Numbered from the stretch's first letter, positions 9,476 to 18,819 are shown. The stretch is 64,000 bases of DNA from Companilactobacillus alimentarius DSM 20249 (GCF_002849895.1 NZ_CP018867.1:1116001-1180000); one strand, 5' to 3'. Translations and numbers: made by a program. Notes: generated by a model not told the origin, from the letters alone.

Positions 9476-11896
9476 TTACATATCTTTCAAAGCATTATTT
9501 GCGGCAATACGTCCGAATGTAAAAATATCACTTAATGAATTACCACCAAGGCGATTACCGGCATGAATTCCTCCAGCAACTTCACCGGCCGCATATAATC
9601 CTGTAATAATTTTTCCATCTTGATTAATTACATGAGCATCTGTATCAATTTTCAAACCACCCATCGTGTGATGAACCGCGGGTTTTCTAGGTGTTGCATA
9701 AAATGGTGCAGTTTGAACTTTCAAATCAAAAGCGTTCTTGTGAAATTCAGGATCCTCTCCTTGATCAACATAAGAATTGTAGTCATTGATAGTCTTAACA
9801 AATACTTTCGGATCCATTCCAATTTGTTTAGCTAAACCTTCTAAAGTATCATCACGATACAAAGTACCCTGTTCAACCTGTTTATCAATTTGATTCTGAC
9901 TAGTATTGTAAGCTGTCTTTTTAATTTCATCATCAGCTATCAAATAGAATAAGCTTCCATTATCAATAGCAGCCTTCGTTAATTCATCACGACTGCCATA
10001 TTCATTAACGAAACGTTTTCCTTTTTGATTGACCATGACATAGTTCTGAGGTGGAACTTGTAGTCCACTGAAGAGTTCGCCCGTTTGTGGATCAGACACC
10101 GGCATCATCTGTGAGAATCCCATACCTACCAATTCTGCTCCTGCACTTTGACCTAGACGGATACCATCCCCTGTAATAGCTGGAGAATTAGTTGTCATAA
10201 TATCGTCATCGATATTGGACCAATAAGTGTTGTACTCTTTGAGCATCTTAGTGTTAGCGCCAAAGCCACCAGAAGCTAGGACAATTGCTTTAGCATGAAC
10301 TATCACTTTTTTACCGTCAGAACTTTTGGCGATGATTCCTTTGACTTGTCCATCTTCAATTATTAGTTGTTTAACGGCAGTATCGGTAATGATTTTTCCA
10401 TCATGTGCTTCAAGGAACTTCTTTAAAGCTTCAATAAAGGCAAATCCTTGACTGCCTAATGGTTTATGTCCTCGTCTCCACAATGCTCCAACTGGCATTG
10501 TCACTTGAGTCTTATCAAATTTAACACCGACATCTTCCAGCCATTTGACTGATTCTAAAGCATGATCGGTCAATTCTTTAACTAAATCATATTGTCCATA
10601 AATTTTATTTCCATTTAAATCAACTCTTTTACCACCCAGATAAGTCTGAATCCGGTGTAAAAGCTTTGAATCAAAAAGATAAGCTTTTTTATCTTCATTT
10701 TCCTTTAAATATTCATTAATTTGTTTTTTCAAAGCACGAAAATCAGTTAAATATTCTTGATCGATTGTTTCTTCATCAATTTCCGTAATTTCTTTTAAGG
10801 TATGACGTTCCCCAGGAATCTCTTCAAATTTATTCTGCCATTTGGGGTCAGAGGCATTCATTGGTCCACCAGCACGTACGGTATTTCCACCAACAGCAGG
10901 AAATTTTTCAATGACAATTGCTTTTTTCCCTTGTTGAATAGTTCTAGTTGCAGCGGTAAGTCCGGCCCCACCAGCACCGACTACAGCAACGTCGGTATTA
11001 TACTCGATAACATTTTGCTTATTAGGTCCACTGGCTCTCTTACGTTTTTTCAAATCATCTGGGTTAGCGCCGGCCAATTTGACTGCCTTGGCAACACCAT
11101 CGATCACACCATTACTAGTTATTGAGGCACCAGCTACGACATCAACGTTTAAAGTTTGTCCATCAATGATTTCCTGTGGTACACGTTTGAATGCAACGTC
11201 AGCAATTCCTTGAGTTTCACTAGAAGTATCAATATCAATTTTTTCAATCCGATCATCTGATAAAGTAACTTCCATTGGTAAATCGCCATTATGGCCCACC
11301 GCAGTGACCTTAAAGGTTCCGGGTGTATAAGAAATATCTTCTGGAATATTCATTTGAGCAATAATATCAGCAAATTTCATGAATTTGGCAAAACAACTAT
11401 CCAGAAAACTGATTGTCCGTTCTGAATTAAGATTGCCATTTTCATCAAAGGCCTCTTGAGCTCTACCCAACAAGAATTCTGAACCTGGCATGACACTGGC
11501 ATTGACTCCAGGTGCATCTAAAATTTGACGTAAATGCAATTGAGCTCTGGACGATCCTTGGATACTGTATGAAGCACCAACAATCATAACTGGTTTCCCA
11601 TCTAGGGGATGTAAATTAAACGAAAGCCACTCGATAATACTCTTTAAAGCAGCTGGAATTGAATGATTGTGTTCGGGTGTTGCAATGATTACTCCATCAG
11701 ATGCTTCGATTTTTTGATTAAACTCTTGAATAATCTCACTCTTAGATTGATCTTGTGATTCATTAAACATTGGAACATCTTTCAATTCAAGAATTTCAAT
11801 TTCAGCTTTATCCATAAAGTGCTTCTGCATGAACTGCAATAACATGCGATTATATGATTTCTTGGCATTTGTACCAACGATTCCAATAAATTTCAT
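9476..11896 (-). CDS. hcrB: Three-domain flavin reductase of enoates, HcrB / fumarate reductase type
   Basis: Three domains are visible in 806 residues. An NADPH-dependent FMN-reductase-like flavodoxin fold (1-180) contains [13 protein letters not shown] and [15 protein letters not shown]. An FMN_bind domain (about 195-285) contains [10 protein letters not shown], where Ser near 258 fits the ApbE flavinylation motif. A FAD_binding_2 flavocytochrome-c/fumarate-reductase domain (about 300-806) contains [19 protein letters not shown] and [15 protein letters not shown]; the His and Arg correspond to fumarate-reductase active-site residues. The same order is known in L. plantarum HcrB, which reduces the double bond of hydroxycinnamates with NADH, and in acrylate reductase Ard. 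I place the start at ATG 11896, 10 bases after GGAGG and 2 bases past the hcrA stop. The exact enoate substrate is uncertain. Confidence 0.85.
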   Translation of the reverse strand: MKFIGIVGTNAKKSYNRMLLQFMQKHFMDKAEIEILELKDVPMFNESQDQSKSEIIQEFNQKIEASDGVIIATPEHNHSIPAALKSIIEWLSFNLHPLDGKPVMIVGASYSIQGSSRAQLHLRQILDAPGVNASVMPGSEFLLGRAQEAFDENGNLNSERTISFLDSCFAKFMKFADIIAQMNIPEDISYTPGTFKVTAVGHNGDLPMEVTLSDDRIEKIDIDTSSETQGIADVAFKRVPQEIIDGQTLNVDVVAGASITSNGVIDGVAKAVKLAGANPDDLKKRKRASGPNKQNVIEYNTDVAVVGAGGAGLTAATRTIQQGKKAIVIEKFPAVGGNTVRAGGPMNASDPKWQNKFEEIPGERHTLKEITEIDEETIDQEYLTDFRALKKQINEYLKENEDKKAYLFDSKLLHRIQTYLGGKRVDLNGNKIYGQYDLVKELTDHALESVKWLEDVGVKFDKTQVTMPVGALWRRGHKPLGSQGFAFIEALKKFLEAHDGKIITDTAVKQLIIEDGQVKGIIAKSSDGKKVIVHAKAIVLASGGFGANTKMLKEYNTYWSNIDDDIMTTNSPAITGDGIRLGQSAGAELVGMGFSQMMPVSDPQTGELFSGLQVPPQNYVMVNQKGKRFVNEYGSRDELTKAAIDNGSLFYLIADDEIKKTAYNTSQNQIDKQVEQGTLYRDDTLEGLAKQIGMDPKVFVKTINDYNSYVDQGEDPEFHKNAFDLKVQTAPFYATPRKPAVHHTMGGLKIDTDAHVINQDGKIITGLYAAGEVAGGIHAGNRLGGNSLSDIFTFGRIAANNALKDM

Positions 11897-11898
11897 TA

Positions 11899-12519
11899 TT
11901 ACATGTCCTCCCCATTTGCAACTTGATCCCAAGAAAATTGTTTATTCTTTTCAAAGAATTTATCATCGGTCATCAACTTCTGGGTTAACTGTACGAAAGA
12001 AATAAATTCATCAAAGTCTTGGTCCAGCTCTTGAACTTTTTCTTTGTAAACTAATTGACCGTCATCATCAAAAGCCTGCAATGATCTACCCAGCAAAAAT
12101 TCAACATTAGGCATAATCAAAGCTTTTAATTCTGGAGCCTCCAGAATTTGACGCAAATGACCTTGTGCTCTGGAAGTACCCAACGAACCATTTGAAGCAC
12201 CTATAATCATTACTGGTTTATTGATTAATGGACGTGTAGTGTAAGAAAGCCATTCAATGGTATTTTTCAATACTGCTGGAATTGAATGATCATACTCCGG
12301 TGTTGCAAAGATTACCCCATCACTGTTAGCGATTTTCTTTGACAACTCTTGGACAGATTCTGGGGCCTTTTTATCCTCAGGTTCATCAAAAACAGGAATA
12401 TCCGCAATTTCACAAATTTCTAATTCTACTTTTTTACCATAATGTTGCTTCATATACTGCAATAAACGACGATTGGTTGATTCTAAAGAATTAGTTCCTA
12501 CGATTCCAACTAATTTCAT
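11899..12519 (-). CDS. hcrA: Small NADH-dependent FMN reductase subunit, HcrA type
   Basis: The 206-residue flavodoxin-like FMN reductase contains [14 protein letters not shown] and [20 protein letters not shown]. It is clearly paralogous to the first domain of the neighbouring HcrB, so the two probably arose by duplication. In L. plantarum the heterodimer HcrAB reduces hydroxycinnamic acids, with HcrA passing electrons from NADH. The start is ATG 12519 because GAGGAGG lies 5 bases before it; an upstream in-frame ATG at 12555 lacks this. It is the first gene of the hcr operon and is divergent from the LysR regulator. Confidence 0.82.
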   Translation of the reverse strand: MKLVGIVGTNSLESTNRRLLQYMKQHYGKKVELEICEIADIPVFDEPEDKKAPESVQELSKKIANSDGVIFATPEYDHSIPAVLKNTIEWLSYTTRPLINKPVMIIGASNGSLGTSRAQGHLRQILEAPELKALIMPNVEFLLGRSLQAFDDDGQLVYKEKVQELDQDFDEFISFVQLTQKLMTDDKFFEKNKQFSWDQVANGEDM

Positions 12520-12622
12520 AACATCCTCCTCTTCAAAATGTGTAAAGAAACACAATTGGTTTCTTAAATTAATTTTTTTAGTTAGATTGCAAAAATGATA
12601 CTATTAATAGTAATTATTAATT

Positions 12623-12664
12623 ACTGAATTCAGTTTGTGCATTTTTTAACTATGAGTTCAGTTT
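12623..12664. promoter_or_regulatory. Palindrome and direct repeat in hcrR-hcrA intergenic region
   Basis: ACTGAATTCAGT (12623-12634) is a perfect 12-bp palindrome. TGAATTCAGTTT (12625-12636) recurs as TGAGTTCAGTTT (12653-12664), 28 bases on. This is a plausible binding region for the adjacent LysR-type regulator; the assignment is inferred from position. Confidence 0.5.
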
Positions 12665-12742
12665 AAAGTGTAGGATCTAATTTGTGAAATATTTATTTAA
12701 TTATGATGTCATAGATAAATCGTTATAAGTCAGGAGTAGATT

Positions 12743-13690
12743 ATGCCAAAAATAGATTCTTTAAATATGTTGCGTTTCTTGGATATGTTATTGAAGCACG
12801 GAAATTATACTAAGGCTGCTAAAGACTTATATATTTCACAGCCTTATTTAACACAGACAATTCAAAAAGTTGAAAGTGAATTAGGAATTGAAATTATTAA
12901 TCGCAAGGTTTCACCTTTACAATTGACCGACGCTGGTAGAATTTATTATCAATATCTCAATTCCTTGGAAACTGAAAAAAGTAATTTTCAAAAACAAATA
13001 ATCCAATATTCCTCTCCTCAAAAAACAGTCCTTAAAATTGGAGTTCTTTCCAGTCTTGGAACATATTTATTACCCATCTTTTTAAATCAATACTTAGCCA
13101 AGCACCCTCAAGTAAATATTGAATTACAAGAGGATATCCCTGAAATTAATGAGAAAAAAGTTCTTACTGGTGACATCGATTTTCTTCTTGGACAAAATCC
13201 TGAAACCATCTCTCCACATTTAACCGTCCGCAACCAAGGGACCCATGGATACTTCGCCATCATCCCTAAAACTTCCCAATTTTTTCGTAAAGGTGTCAAT
13301 TCTTTAGAGCCCAATTCAGTTTCTTTGAAAAAGCTCCTCCAAGAAAAACTAGTTCTTACCACACATGGTTCTGCCATTCGTCAGCAAGTCGATTATTTAT
13401 TGCAACGATACAAAATCACTCCCAATGTCATTTTAGAAAGCAACAATATCTTCACGACTTCTAAACTAGCAACTAGTGGTTTAGGTGTCACTTTTCTACC
13501 TGAAAGCGTCTATATCCACCCAAATGCTAACGAGTTTAATATTTATCCTTTACCACAAAGCATCATCTCTCTTGATTACTTCATCGCTTACCAAGCGAAT
13601 CGTACTCTTACCCAAGTTGAAAAAGATTTAGTTGATTCGTTTCTAGTGAATTTACGAACAAGTATCGATCAAGATCCTACTCTACTGTGA
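12743..13690 (+). CDS. hcrR: LysR-type regulator divergent from hcrABC
   Basis: The 315-residue protein has an N-terminal winged HTH (residues 1-60; NYTKAAKDLYISQPYLTQTIQ, IEIINRKVSPLQLTDAG) and a substrate-binding domain (about 90-300; IGVLSSLGTYLLPIF). It lies divergent from hcrA, as hcrR does in L. plantarum, and probably activates the reductase operon in response to a phenolic acid. The ribosome binding site AGGAG precedes ATG 12743 by 8 bases. The effector is not readable from the sequence. Confidence 0.8.
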   Translation: MPKIDSLNMLRFLDMLLKHGNYTKAAKDLYISQPYLTQTIQKVESELGIEIINRKVSPLQLTDAGRIYYQYLNSLETEKSNFQKQIIQYSSPQKTVLKIGVLSSLGTYLLPIFLNQYLAKHPQVNIELQEDIPEINEKKVLTGDIDFLLGQNPETISPHLTVRNQGTHGYFAIIPKTSQFFRKGVNSLEPNSVSLKKLLQEKLVLTTHGSAIRQQVDYLLQRYKITPNVILESNNIFTTSKLATSGLGVTFLPESVYIHPNANEFNIYPLPQSIISLDYFIAYQANRTLTQVEKDLVDSFLVNLRTSIDQDPTLL

Positions 13691-13693
13691 TGT

Positions 13694-13748
13694 AAAAAAA
13701 ACCGATATAGCAACCATTATCAAAAATGATTGTCATATCGGTTTTTTT
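13694..13748. terminator. Bidirectional intrinsic terminator
   Basis: AAAAAAACCGATAT and ATATCGGTTTTTTT flank an inner imperfect stem. It serves hcrR and the convergent AEC transporter gene. Confidence 0.85.
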
Positions 13749-13767
13749 ATTATTTAAATTCATATTC

Positions 13768-14700
13768 CTATAAAATAGTTCCTAAAGCAAAGACCAAAGG
13801 AATGGTTATCAAGCACAAGATAGTTGATAAACTCATCACTGAGATTGCCGGTGCAGCATCCCCGTGAGCTTGCAAAGTGAAAAGTACAACTAAACCTGCT
13901 ACTGGACAGGCTGCCATGACAATCGTCGTATAAAAAGCAATCCCAGTTACTCCAATAATTTTCAATAAGAAAATACTAATTATCGGGAAAATTAAATTAC
14001 GTAATAAAATCGTCAATCCAATCTCTTTATTCAACATATCCTTCGTAAATTTGATATTGGCCAAACTATTACCAATAACAATCATCGACAATGGTGTATT
14101 TATCGAACCAACATATTTAATCACTTGATTAGGCATATTAGGAATTCTTATTGAAAAGGCAAATATAAAAATACCTAAAACAATTGCAATAATGTTGGGA
14201 TTCAACAATACTTGTCGCCAACTAATTTTTTCAGATGTCCCATTTTTAGTATCTTTGAACAAAGATACTCCCTGTGTCCAACTAAAAATATTAAATCCAG
14301 CCAACGATACAACTGCAAAAAAGACCCCCTTGGAACCAAATAAGGAACTGATTAAGGGAATTCCCATAAAACCAGCATTAGAATAAATACTGCCGTACTG
14401 AGTGATTCTCTTTAGATTCTCATTTTTTAATCTTCCAAAAATTAATTTAACCACAATAATTTCAATTACATAAAGTACTACAACACCGATAGCAGCTAAA
14501 ATAAATTGCCTAATGCGTGATTGCGAATATGGTTGTTCAAAAGCATTGATAATTAGACACGGTGAAACAATGTATAATAAAACATTTGTTAAGTCACTTG
14601 AAGTTTGCGAATGCATGAATTTCAATTTATTTATTAAAATACCCACTAGCATTAAACAAAACATCAAAGCAATTTGATTGATCAATTGCCCAATATTCAT
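13768..14700 (-). CDS. AEC-family (auxin efflux carrier-like) permease
   Basis: The 310-residue membrane protein has about ten hydrophobic segments in two halves and family features MLVGILINKL at the N-terminus, YIVSPCLIINAF, and a Pro/Ala-rich AACPVAGLVVLFTLQAHGD near the C-terminus. Bacterial AEC carriers move malate, malonate or other small anions and some amino acids. ATG 14700 is chosen because GGAGG precedes it by 11 bases; an open frame upstream to 14829 would run through the rpoN terminator. It is transcribed after rpoN but separated from it by that terminator, and the substrate is unknown. Confidence 0.82.
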   Translation of the reverse strand: MNIGQLINQIALMFCLMLVGILINKLKFMHSQTSSDLTNVLLYIVSPCLIINAFEQPYSQSRIRQFILAAIGVVVLYVIEIIVVKLIFGRLKNENLKRITQYGSIYSNAGFMGIPLISSLFGSKGVFFAVVSLAGFNIFSWTQGVSLFKDTKNGTSEKISWRQVLLNPNIIAIVLGIFIFAFSIRIPNMPNQVIKYVGSINTPLSMIVIGNSLANIKFTKDMLNKEIGLTILLRNLIFPIISIFLLKIIGVTGIAFYTTIVMAACPVAGLVVLFTLQAHGDAAPAISVMSLSTILCLITIPLVFALGTIL

Positions 14701-14802
14701 ATCTCTATCTTCCTCCAGTAATACTTTAACCAATTTTCTGGGGTAAAACAAAATTTTTTTGAGATATGAGTCTAGTTGGCACACTAAAATATCTATATAA
14801 CC

Positions 14803-14834
14803 AAAAAACGTGAGGAACATATTCCTCACGTTTT
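14803..14834 (-). terminator. Intrinsic terminator after rpoN
   Basis: On the minus strand ACGTGAGGAA pairs with TTCCTCACGT, flanked by A3 and T6. Confidence 0.88.
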
Positions 14835-14852
14835 ATATTCTAAAAAGTTTCA

Positions 14853-16136
14853 CTAAATTCTTCTTCGACTTGTTGATGGAAATCCTAATTCTTCTCGATA
14901 TTTAGCCACTGTTCGACGAGCAATTTTCAAACCATCACCAATCAACAAATCAGAAATCTTTTGATCACTCAAGGGTTTACTTGAATTTTCACTTTCCAAA
15001 AGATTCTTGATTTTTTTCTTCACTTGATCAACTGATTGTTCCTTTTCACCTACTGTAACTTTGCTGCGACGTGAGAAGAAGCTCTTCAATTCAAAAATTC
15101 CAAAATCTGTTTGAATATATTTACCATTGACGGTCCGACTGACAGTAGACTCACTCAATCTCAATTTTTGAGCGACATCTCGAATTAATAATGGTTTTAG
15201 AGCTTTTGAATTTTGCATAAAGAATTGATATTGAGCATTGACGATACATTTCCCAATAATTGAAATAGTTTCAATTCGACGTTCCAAATTATATTCCAAA
15301 GTTCTATATTGACTATATTTTTCACGAATATACTGTTTAACATCAATATCAGTCGATTTTTCTAAGCGATCATAGGTCTCCTCTGCAAAAACAATTTGTG
15401 GTTGACCATATTTAGTTACTGACAAACTCAATTTATCTTTATTCTTTTTGACTCGCAATTCTGGGACGACATACTGTTCACCTTGAGAGGTATATCTTTG
15501 ACCAGGATTAGCGGTTAATGACTGGATAAAATCAACATCCTTTTGTAACTTCTCGTTCGACAATTTCAATTTTCGACGTAATTGTTTCCATTCATGTTTA
15601 ACAAAAATATCAAAATTATCACTCAACATCGACATAATTTCTGGATCAGCATGCTCAGCCTCAGCTTGTAGATACAAACATTCTTGTAAGTCTCTGGCTC
15701 CAATCCCTGGAGGATCCAATTGATGCAGCAATGTTTTAGCATCTAGTAACATTATTGGTGTTACCTCTTCCAGTTCATGCAAAATTTCTTTATCTGATAG
15801 TGTCAAATATCCATTAGGATTCAACTGTTCAATTAAATAAATCACTAAATCCCTCAACGTTGTTTTACGCATGGTCAATTGTACCTGATCTAATAAATAC
15901 TCAAACAACGACTGTTGATTATCTCTTATTTGATAAGAAGTTTGATTACTATTCTCAATAAAGGGCATGTCCAAATCAATATGAACATCAAAGAGTGGAT
16001 TCTCTAAACTCTGTTCATTCAAATAATCTGCCAAATCAATTGCATCCGATTGTAAAACTAAAATTGATTGGCGCATTCCTTGGGTTAACGACAAACCTTG
16101 AACCTGTTTTTGGTTAAGGCTTTGTTTCAATTCCAT
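14853..16136 (-). CDS. rpoN: RNA polymerase sigma-54 factor
   Basis: This 427-residue sigma-54 has region I at the N-terminus (Gln/Leu-rich LKQSLNQKQVQGLSLTQGMRQSI), the core-binding part in the middle, a helix-turn-helix (RDVAQKLRLSESTVSRTVNG) and the C-terminal RpoN box ARRTVAKYREELGFPSTSRR. It is somewhat shorter than proteobacterial versions, as usual in Firmicutes. In lactobacilli sigma-54 mostly serves mannose-class PTS operons through LevR-type activators; none is present in this window. ATG 16136 is preferred over the overlapping GTG 16143-16145 because GGGGAG then has an 8-base spacing. Confidence 0.95.
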   Translation of the reverse strand: MELKQSLNQKQVQGLSLTQGMRQSILVLQSDAIDLADYLNEQSLENPLFDVHIDLDMPFIENSNQTSYQIRDNQQSLFEYLLDQVQLTMRKTTLRDLVIYLIEQLNPNGYLTLSDKEILHELEEVTPIMLLDAKTLLHQLDPPGIGARDLQECLYLQAEAEHADPEIMSMLSDNFDIFVKHEWKQLRRKLKLSNEKLQKDVDFIQSLTANPGQRYTSQGEQYVVPELRVKKNKDKLSLSVTKYGQPQIVFAEETYDRLEKSTDIDVKQYIREKYSQYRTLEYNLERRIETISIIGKCIVNAQYQFFMQNSKALKPLLIRDVAQKLRLSESTVSRTVNGKYIQTDFGIFELKSFFSRRSKVTVGEKEQSVDQVKKKIKNLLESENSSKPLSDQKISDLLIGDGLKIARRTVAKYREELGFPSTSRRRI

Positions 16137-16391
16137 CAGATTCACTCCCCTTCAAAATTATAATTATATAGCCAAAATGTAATTCACTAATATGATAACT
16201 ACTATAATGATAGCGCTTTTTTAGAAATTTGTATTTAACCTTAAGAAATTTATTTTTCTATCAATTTCCTCTCAAAATCTGTAGATCATCAAATAATTAC
16301 AATATTCATTATTCAATTATTTAGAATTTTGAAATTGGTATATCCACGCATTGCCGATGTGTATAGTTTGTTCGATAAATGGTCTTAATTA

Positions 16392-16420
16392 TTTACTACT
16401 AATATAAAGCATTTTATACT
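16392..16420 (+). promoter_or_regulatory. Candidate promoter of the adhesin gene
   Basis: TTTACT and TATACT are separated by 17 bases. A start of transcription near 16427 would give a leader of about 140 bases. Confidence 0.5.
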
Positions 16421-16470
16421 CTATTTGTAAAAAAGGATTTGTTCTATTCGCAATAAGTTAAATCTAACTG

Positions 16471-16542
16471 AAAGGAGAATAACTCATTGTATTTTTTACA
16501 TTACTTATACTAACGAGCTGTTCAGATTTTCAAATCTAACAG
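16471..16542 (+). promoter_or_regulatory. Leader with 8-codon ORF and hairpin before adhesin
   Basis: AAAGGAG (16471-16477) stands 9 bases before a TTG that opens an 8-codon frame ending at TAA 16511-16513 (product MYFLHYLY if TTG is used). Right after it CTGTT-AGATTT pairs with AAATCT-AACAG (16518-16542, one bulged C). The hairpin lacks a T-run, so it is not a simple terminator. A translational or mRNA-stability role is possible but unproven. Confidence 0.35.
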
Positions 16543-16566
16543 ACTCTTTCATTGGAGATGCTTAAA

Positions 16567-18711
16567 ATGAAAAAATCATATCTATACACGTACTTGGTTG
16601 GATTAGTTTTAGCATTCTTGCTTATTTTTATGCCGCCTCAATTTTCTGCTCAAGCTGCAACGGCATCAAATAATTCAGCTTCTGTAACAACTACTACAAC
16701 TACAAGAGCAATTGAAGGAATCACTGGTCTAGAAAGTAATGACGCAACAGTTACCGATATGAAAGGTAATGCCGTCAATCCTTCTGACGACCTCTATTCA
16801 TGGTTGAATTTCAATGTCAATTATAATTGGAGTATCCCTGACAATGTTCAGATCAAAGACGGTGATACAACTTCATTTGAACTTCCAAATGGGTTAGTCG
16901 CTTCTGGTGACTTATCATTTCCTATCTATAACTCAAGTGGCACAGCAATTGGTACAGGAACTATTAAGAATGGTTCTTCAACCGGTACAATCACATTCAA
17001 TAACGTCCTAGAGAACACATCGTTGAATCGGAAAGGTACTCTACACTTAATTGCCAAAGGTACCCAAACCAATACCAACAACGATGGACAAAATTGGATG
17101 TTTAACAAAGTTGGCTGGGTCGGTGGCTACGATCAAAATGGCGTTCCAAATGAATTAACTTGGAATATTGCCTTCAATCCTAACGAACACGACTTAAGTG
17201 GTGTTACTATCACTGATACACTTGGAGCTAACCAAACATATATCCCCGGTAGCTTGACAGCTATTGGTGGATCATATGAAAATGGTGGCTTCGTAAGTAA
17301 CGGCGTTCAATTACACCCAACAGTCACTGCTAAAGGCAATACTGTTACAATTACATTCCCTGACAAGGTTTCGACCGCTGTCGATATTTATTATAAAGTT
17401 AAAGTAACACCTAATCCTGACGGTACAACTACTTGGTCTAATAATGCCACAATGGCTTCCAGCGAAGGAAACTACAATGTTGGCTCCGAAACTTCTTGGG
17501 GTGGCAGTGATACAGGCGACGGCAATGAAGTCGGCAGTATCAATTTAAAGAAAACCGACTCCATTACTGGAAAAGCCTTACCTGGCGCAGAATATAAATT
17601 AGTTGATAGTACTGGCAATGTCTTAATGACTAACGTTACTACTAATTCAGATGGTATAATCAACATCAAGAATTTGCTATTAGGTACTTATACTATGACT
17701 GAGGTCAAGGCTCCTGCTGGTTATCATTTGAATCCTGATCCAATTACTTTTACCATTCCAGATAATGGCAATTTAAATTTGAATCTAACTCAAACTAATG
17801 AGCCAATCGGTGAAGGCAATGTTGTTTTGACCAAATCAGATTCCAAAGTCAATAAGCTTTTACCCGATGCTATTTACGACCTCTTAGATGGTCAAGGTAA
17901 TATTATCCAAAGCAACTTAACGACTGATGAAAATGGTCAGATCAAAGTAACTAATCTTGCTGTTGGGTCATATTCATTTGTTGAAACAAAGGCCCCCGAA
18001 GGTTATGAATTAAATAGTGATCCCATCAAGTTCGAAATCACTAGAGATAAGACTACTCAAGTTGAGGCAACTAATGATGAGACTCCAAAAGAGCCTGATA
18101 CACCAATCACCCCACCTGATGTAACTCCTAATGAACCTGACGAACCTGATGAACCTAACGAACCTAATGAACCTAACGAACCTAACGAACCTAATGAACC
18201 TAATGAACCTAATGAACCTAATGAACCTAATGAACCTAATGAACCTAATGAACCTAATGAACCTAACGAACCTAACGAACCAGAGAATCCTGGTGTAACG
18301 AATCCTGTTGAACCCGAAATCCCTGGCGTAACAAATCCTGTTAAACCTGAAGTTCCTGGCGTAACAAATCCTAGTGAACCTGAAATTCCTGGTACAACGA
18401 ATCCTATTGAACCCGAAGTTCCTAGTACAACGAATCCTAACGAATCTGAATCTCCAAATAATTCAGAAGTTCCTAATGTAACAACTCCAGATACTGGTGA
18501 TATTACTACTAATGAAGTACTTCCACCTATGAATTCAGGCAGCGGTACTAGTGGCAATGTTGGTTCAACTACAAACAATGAACCTGATACCGATCAAAAG
18601 GGCACCTTCCCTCAGACTGGTAACGAAGGCGGATTATTCATGTTAATTCTTGGATTATTTATTACCTTAGGCATAGTTCTAAAATATATTATCAAGAAAT
18701 TTAGCTTTTAA
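16567..18711 (+). CDS. Sortase-anchored adhesin with collagen-binding-like and Cna-B/SpaA domains
   Basis: The 714-residue surface protein starts with a signal peptide (about 1-30, ending FSAQA). An adhesin region follows (about 45-320) resembling the two-part Cna/SdrG fold (ELTWNIAFNPNEHDLSGVTI, TYIPGSL). Two SpaA/Cna-B modules come next (about 325-412 and 417-510), each with the isopeptide Lys (INLKKTD, VVLTKSD) and Glu (TEVKAPAGY, VETKAPEGY). Then come 17 XEP triplets (522-572), five PGVTNP-type 11-mers (575-629), the sorting motif FPQTG (681-685), a membrane segment and a basic tail. FPQTG departs from the common LPQTG. ATG 16567 is chosen with GGAG 9 bases upstream. It probably mediates attachment; the ligand is unknown. 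Confidence 0.88.
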   Translation: MKKSYLYTYLVGLVLAFLLIFMPPQFSAQAATASNNSASVTTTTTTRAIEGITGLESNDATVTDMKGNAVNPSDDLYSWLNFNVNYNWSIPDNVQIKDGDTTSFELPNGLVASGDLSFPIYNSSGTAIGTGTIKNGSSTGTITFNNVLENTSLNRKGTLHLIAKGTQTNTNNDGQNWMFNKVGWVGGYDQNGVPNELTWNIAFNPNEHDLSGVTITDTLGANQTYIPGSLTAIGGSYENGGFVSNGVQLHPTVTAKGNTVTITFPDKVSTAVDIYYKVKVTPNPDGTTTWSNNATMASSEGNYNVGSETSWGGSDTGDGNEVGSINLKKTDSITGKALPGAEYKLVDSTGNVLMTNVTTNSDGIINIKNLLLGTYTMTEVKAPAGYHLNPDPITFTIPDNGNLNLNLTQTNEPIGEGNVVLTKSDSKVNKLLPDAIYDLLDGQGNIIQSNLTTDENGQIKVTNLAVGSYSFVETKAPEGYELNSDPIKFEITRDKTTQVEATNDETPKEPDTPITPPDVTPNEPDEPDEPNEPNEPNEPNEPNEPNEPNEPNEPNEPNEPNEPNEPNEPNEPENPGVTNPVEPEIPGVTNPVKPEVPGVTNPSEPEIPGTTNPIEPEVPSTTNPNESESPNNSEVPNVTTPDTGDITTNEVLPPMNSGSGTSGNVGSTTNNEPDTDQKGTFPQTGNEGGLFMLILGLFITLGIVLKYIIKKFSF
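18130..18282 (+). repeat. 9-bp tandem repeat encoding XEP triplets
   Basis: Seventeen consecutive 9-base units of the form AAY/GAY-GAA-CCT encode NEP (mostly) or DEP. The repeat makes a rigid, acidic, Pro-rich stalk in the adhesin. Near-identical units suggest copy number can vary between strains. Confidence 0.95.
18289..18453 (+). repeat. Five 33-bp repeats encoding PGVTNPxEPEx
   Basis: Five in-frame 11-residue units, PGVTNPVEPEI to PSTTNPNESES, decay towards the C-terminus. They form a second Pro-rich wall-spanning segment directly after the XEP stalk. Confidence 0.9.
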
Positions 18712-18755
18712 TTAGGATTTCCATTAGAATCCTCTATTAGGTTTTAATGCATAAA

Positions 18756-18796
18756 TAAAAACACTCAATTCCGTTTTATGAATTGAGTGTTTTTTC
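18756..18796. terminator. Bidirectional terminator between adhesin and citG
   Basis: AAAACACTCAATT and AATTGAGTGTTTTTT enclose a 10-base loop. It serves the adhesin and the convergent citrate operon. Confidence 0.88.
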
Positions 18797-18819
18797 TGTA
18801 AAAAATTATCCAATAAAAT

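Larger units (their letters stand above)
16137..16566. other. 430-bp intergenic region between rpoN and the adhesin gene
   Basis: This AT-rich spacer separates two divergent genes and contains no substantial open frame. It holds a promoter-like pair for the adhesin and a short leader ORF plus hairpin, listed separately. Nothing else was recognised in 16150-16390. Confidence 0.7.

Noticed and set aside
10802..11125. Plus-strand 107-codon frame inside hcrB
   Set aside because: Antisense to the conserved FAD-binding region.
11897..11932. Upstream start of hcrB giving 12 extra residues
   Set aside because: It would overlap hcrA and place GGAGG inside the coding sequence; ATG 11896 has the proper spacing.
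14777..14800. TTGGCAC as the -24 element of a sigma-54 promoter next to rpoN
   Set aside because: No TTGC-type -12 element at the required spacing, and no gene follows on that strand.
18130..18453. Short regular repeats that might suggest a CRISPR array
   Set aside because: Units are contiguous, in frame and protein-coding; there are no unique spacers.
18057..18578. Minus-strand 173-codon open frame of Leu/Gly/Ser repeats
   Set aside because: It is the antisense shadow of the XEP repeat of the adhesin and has no ribosome binding site.
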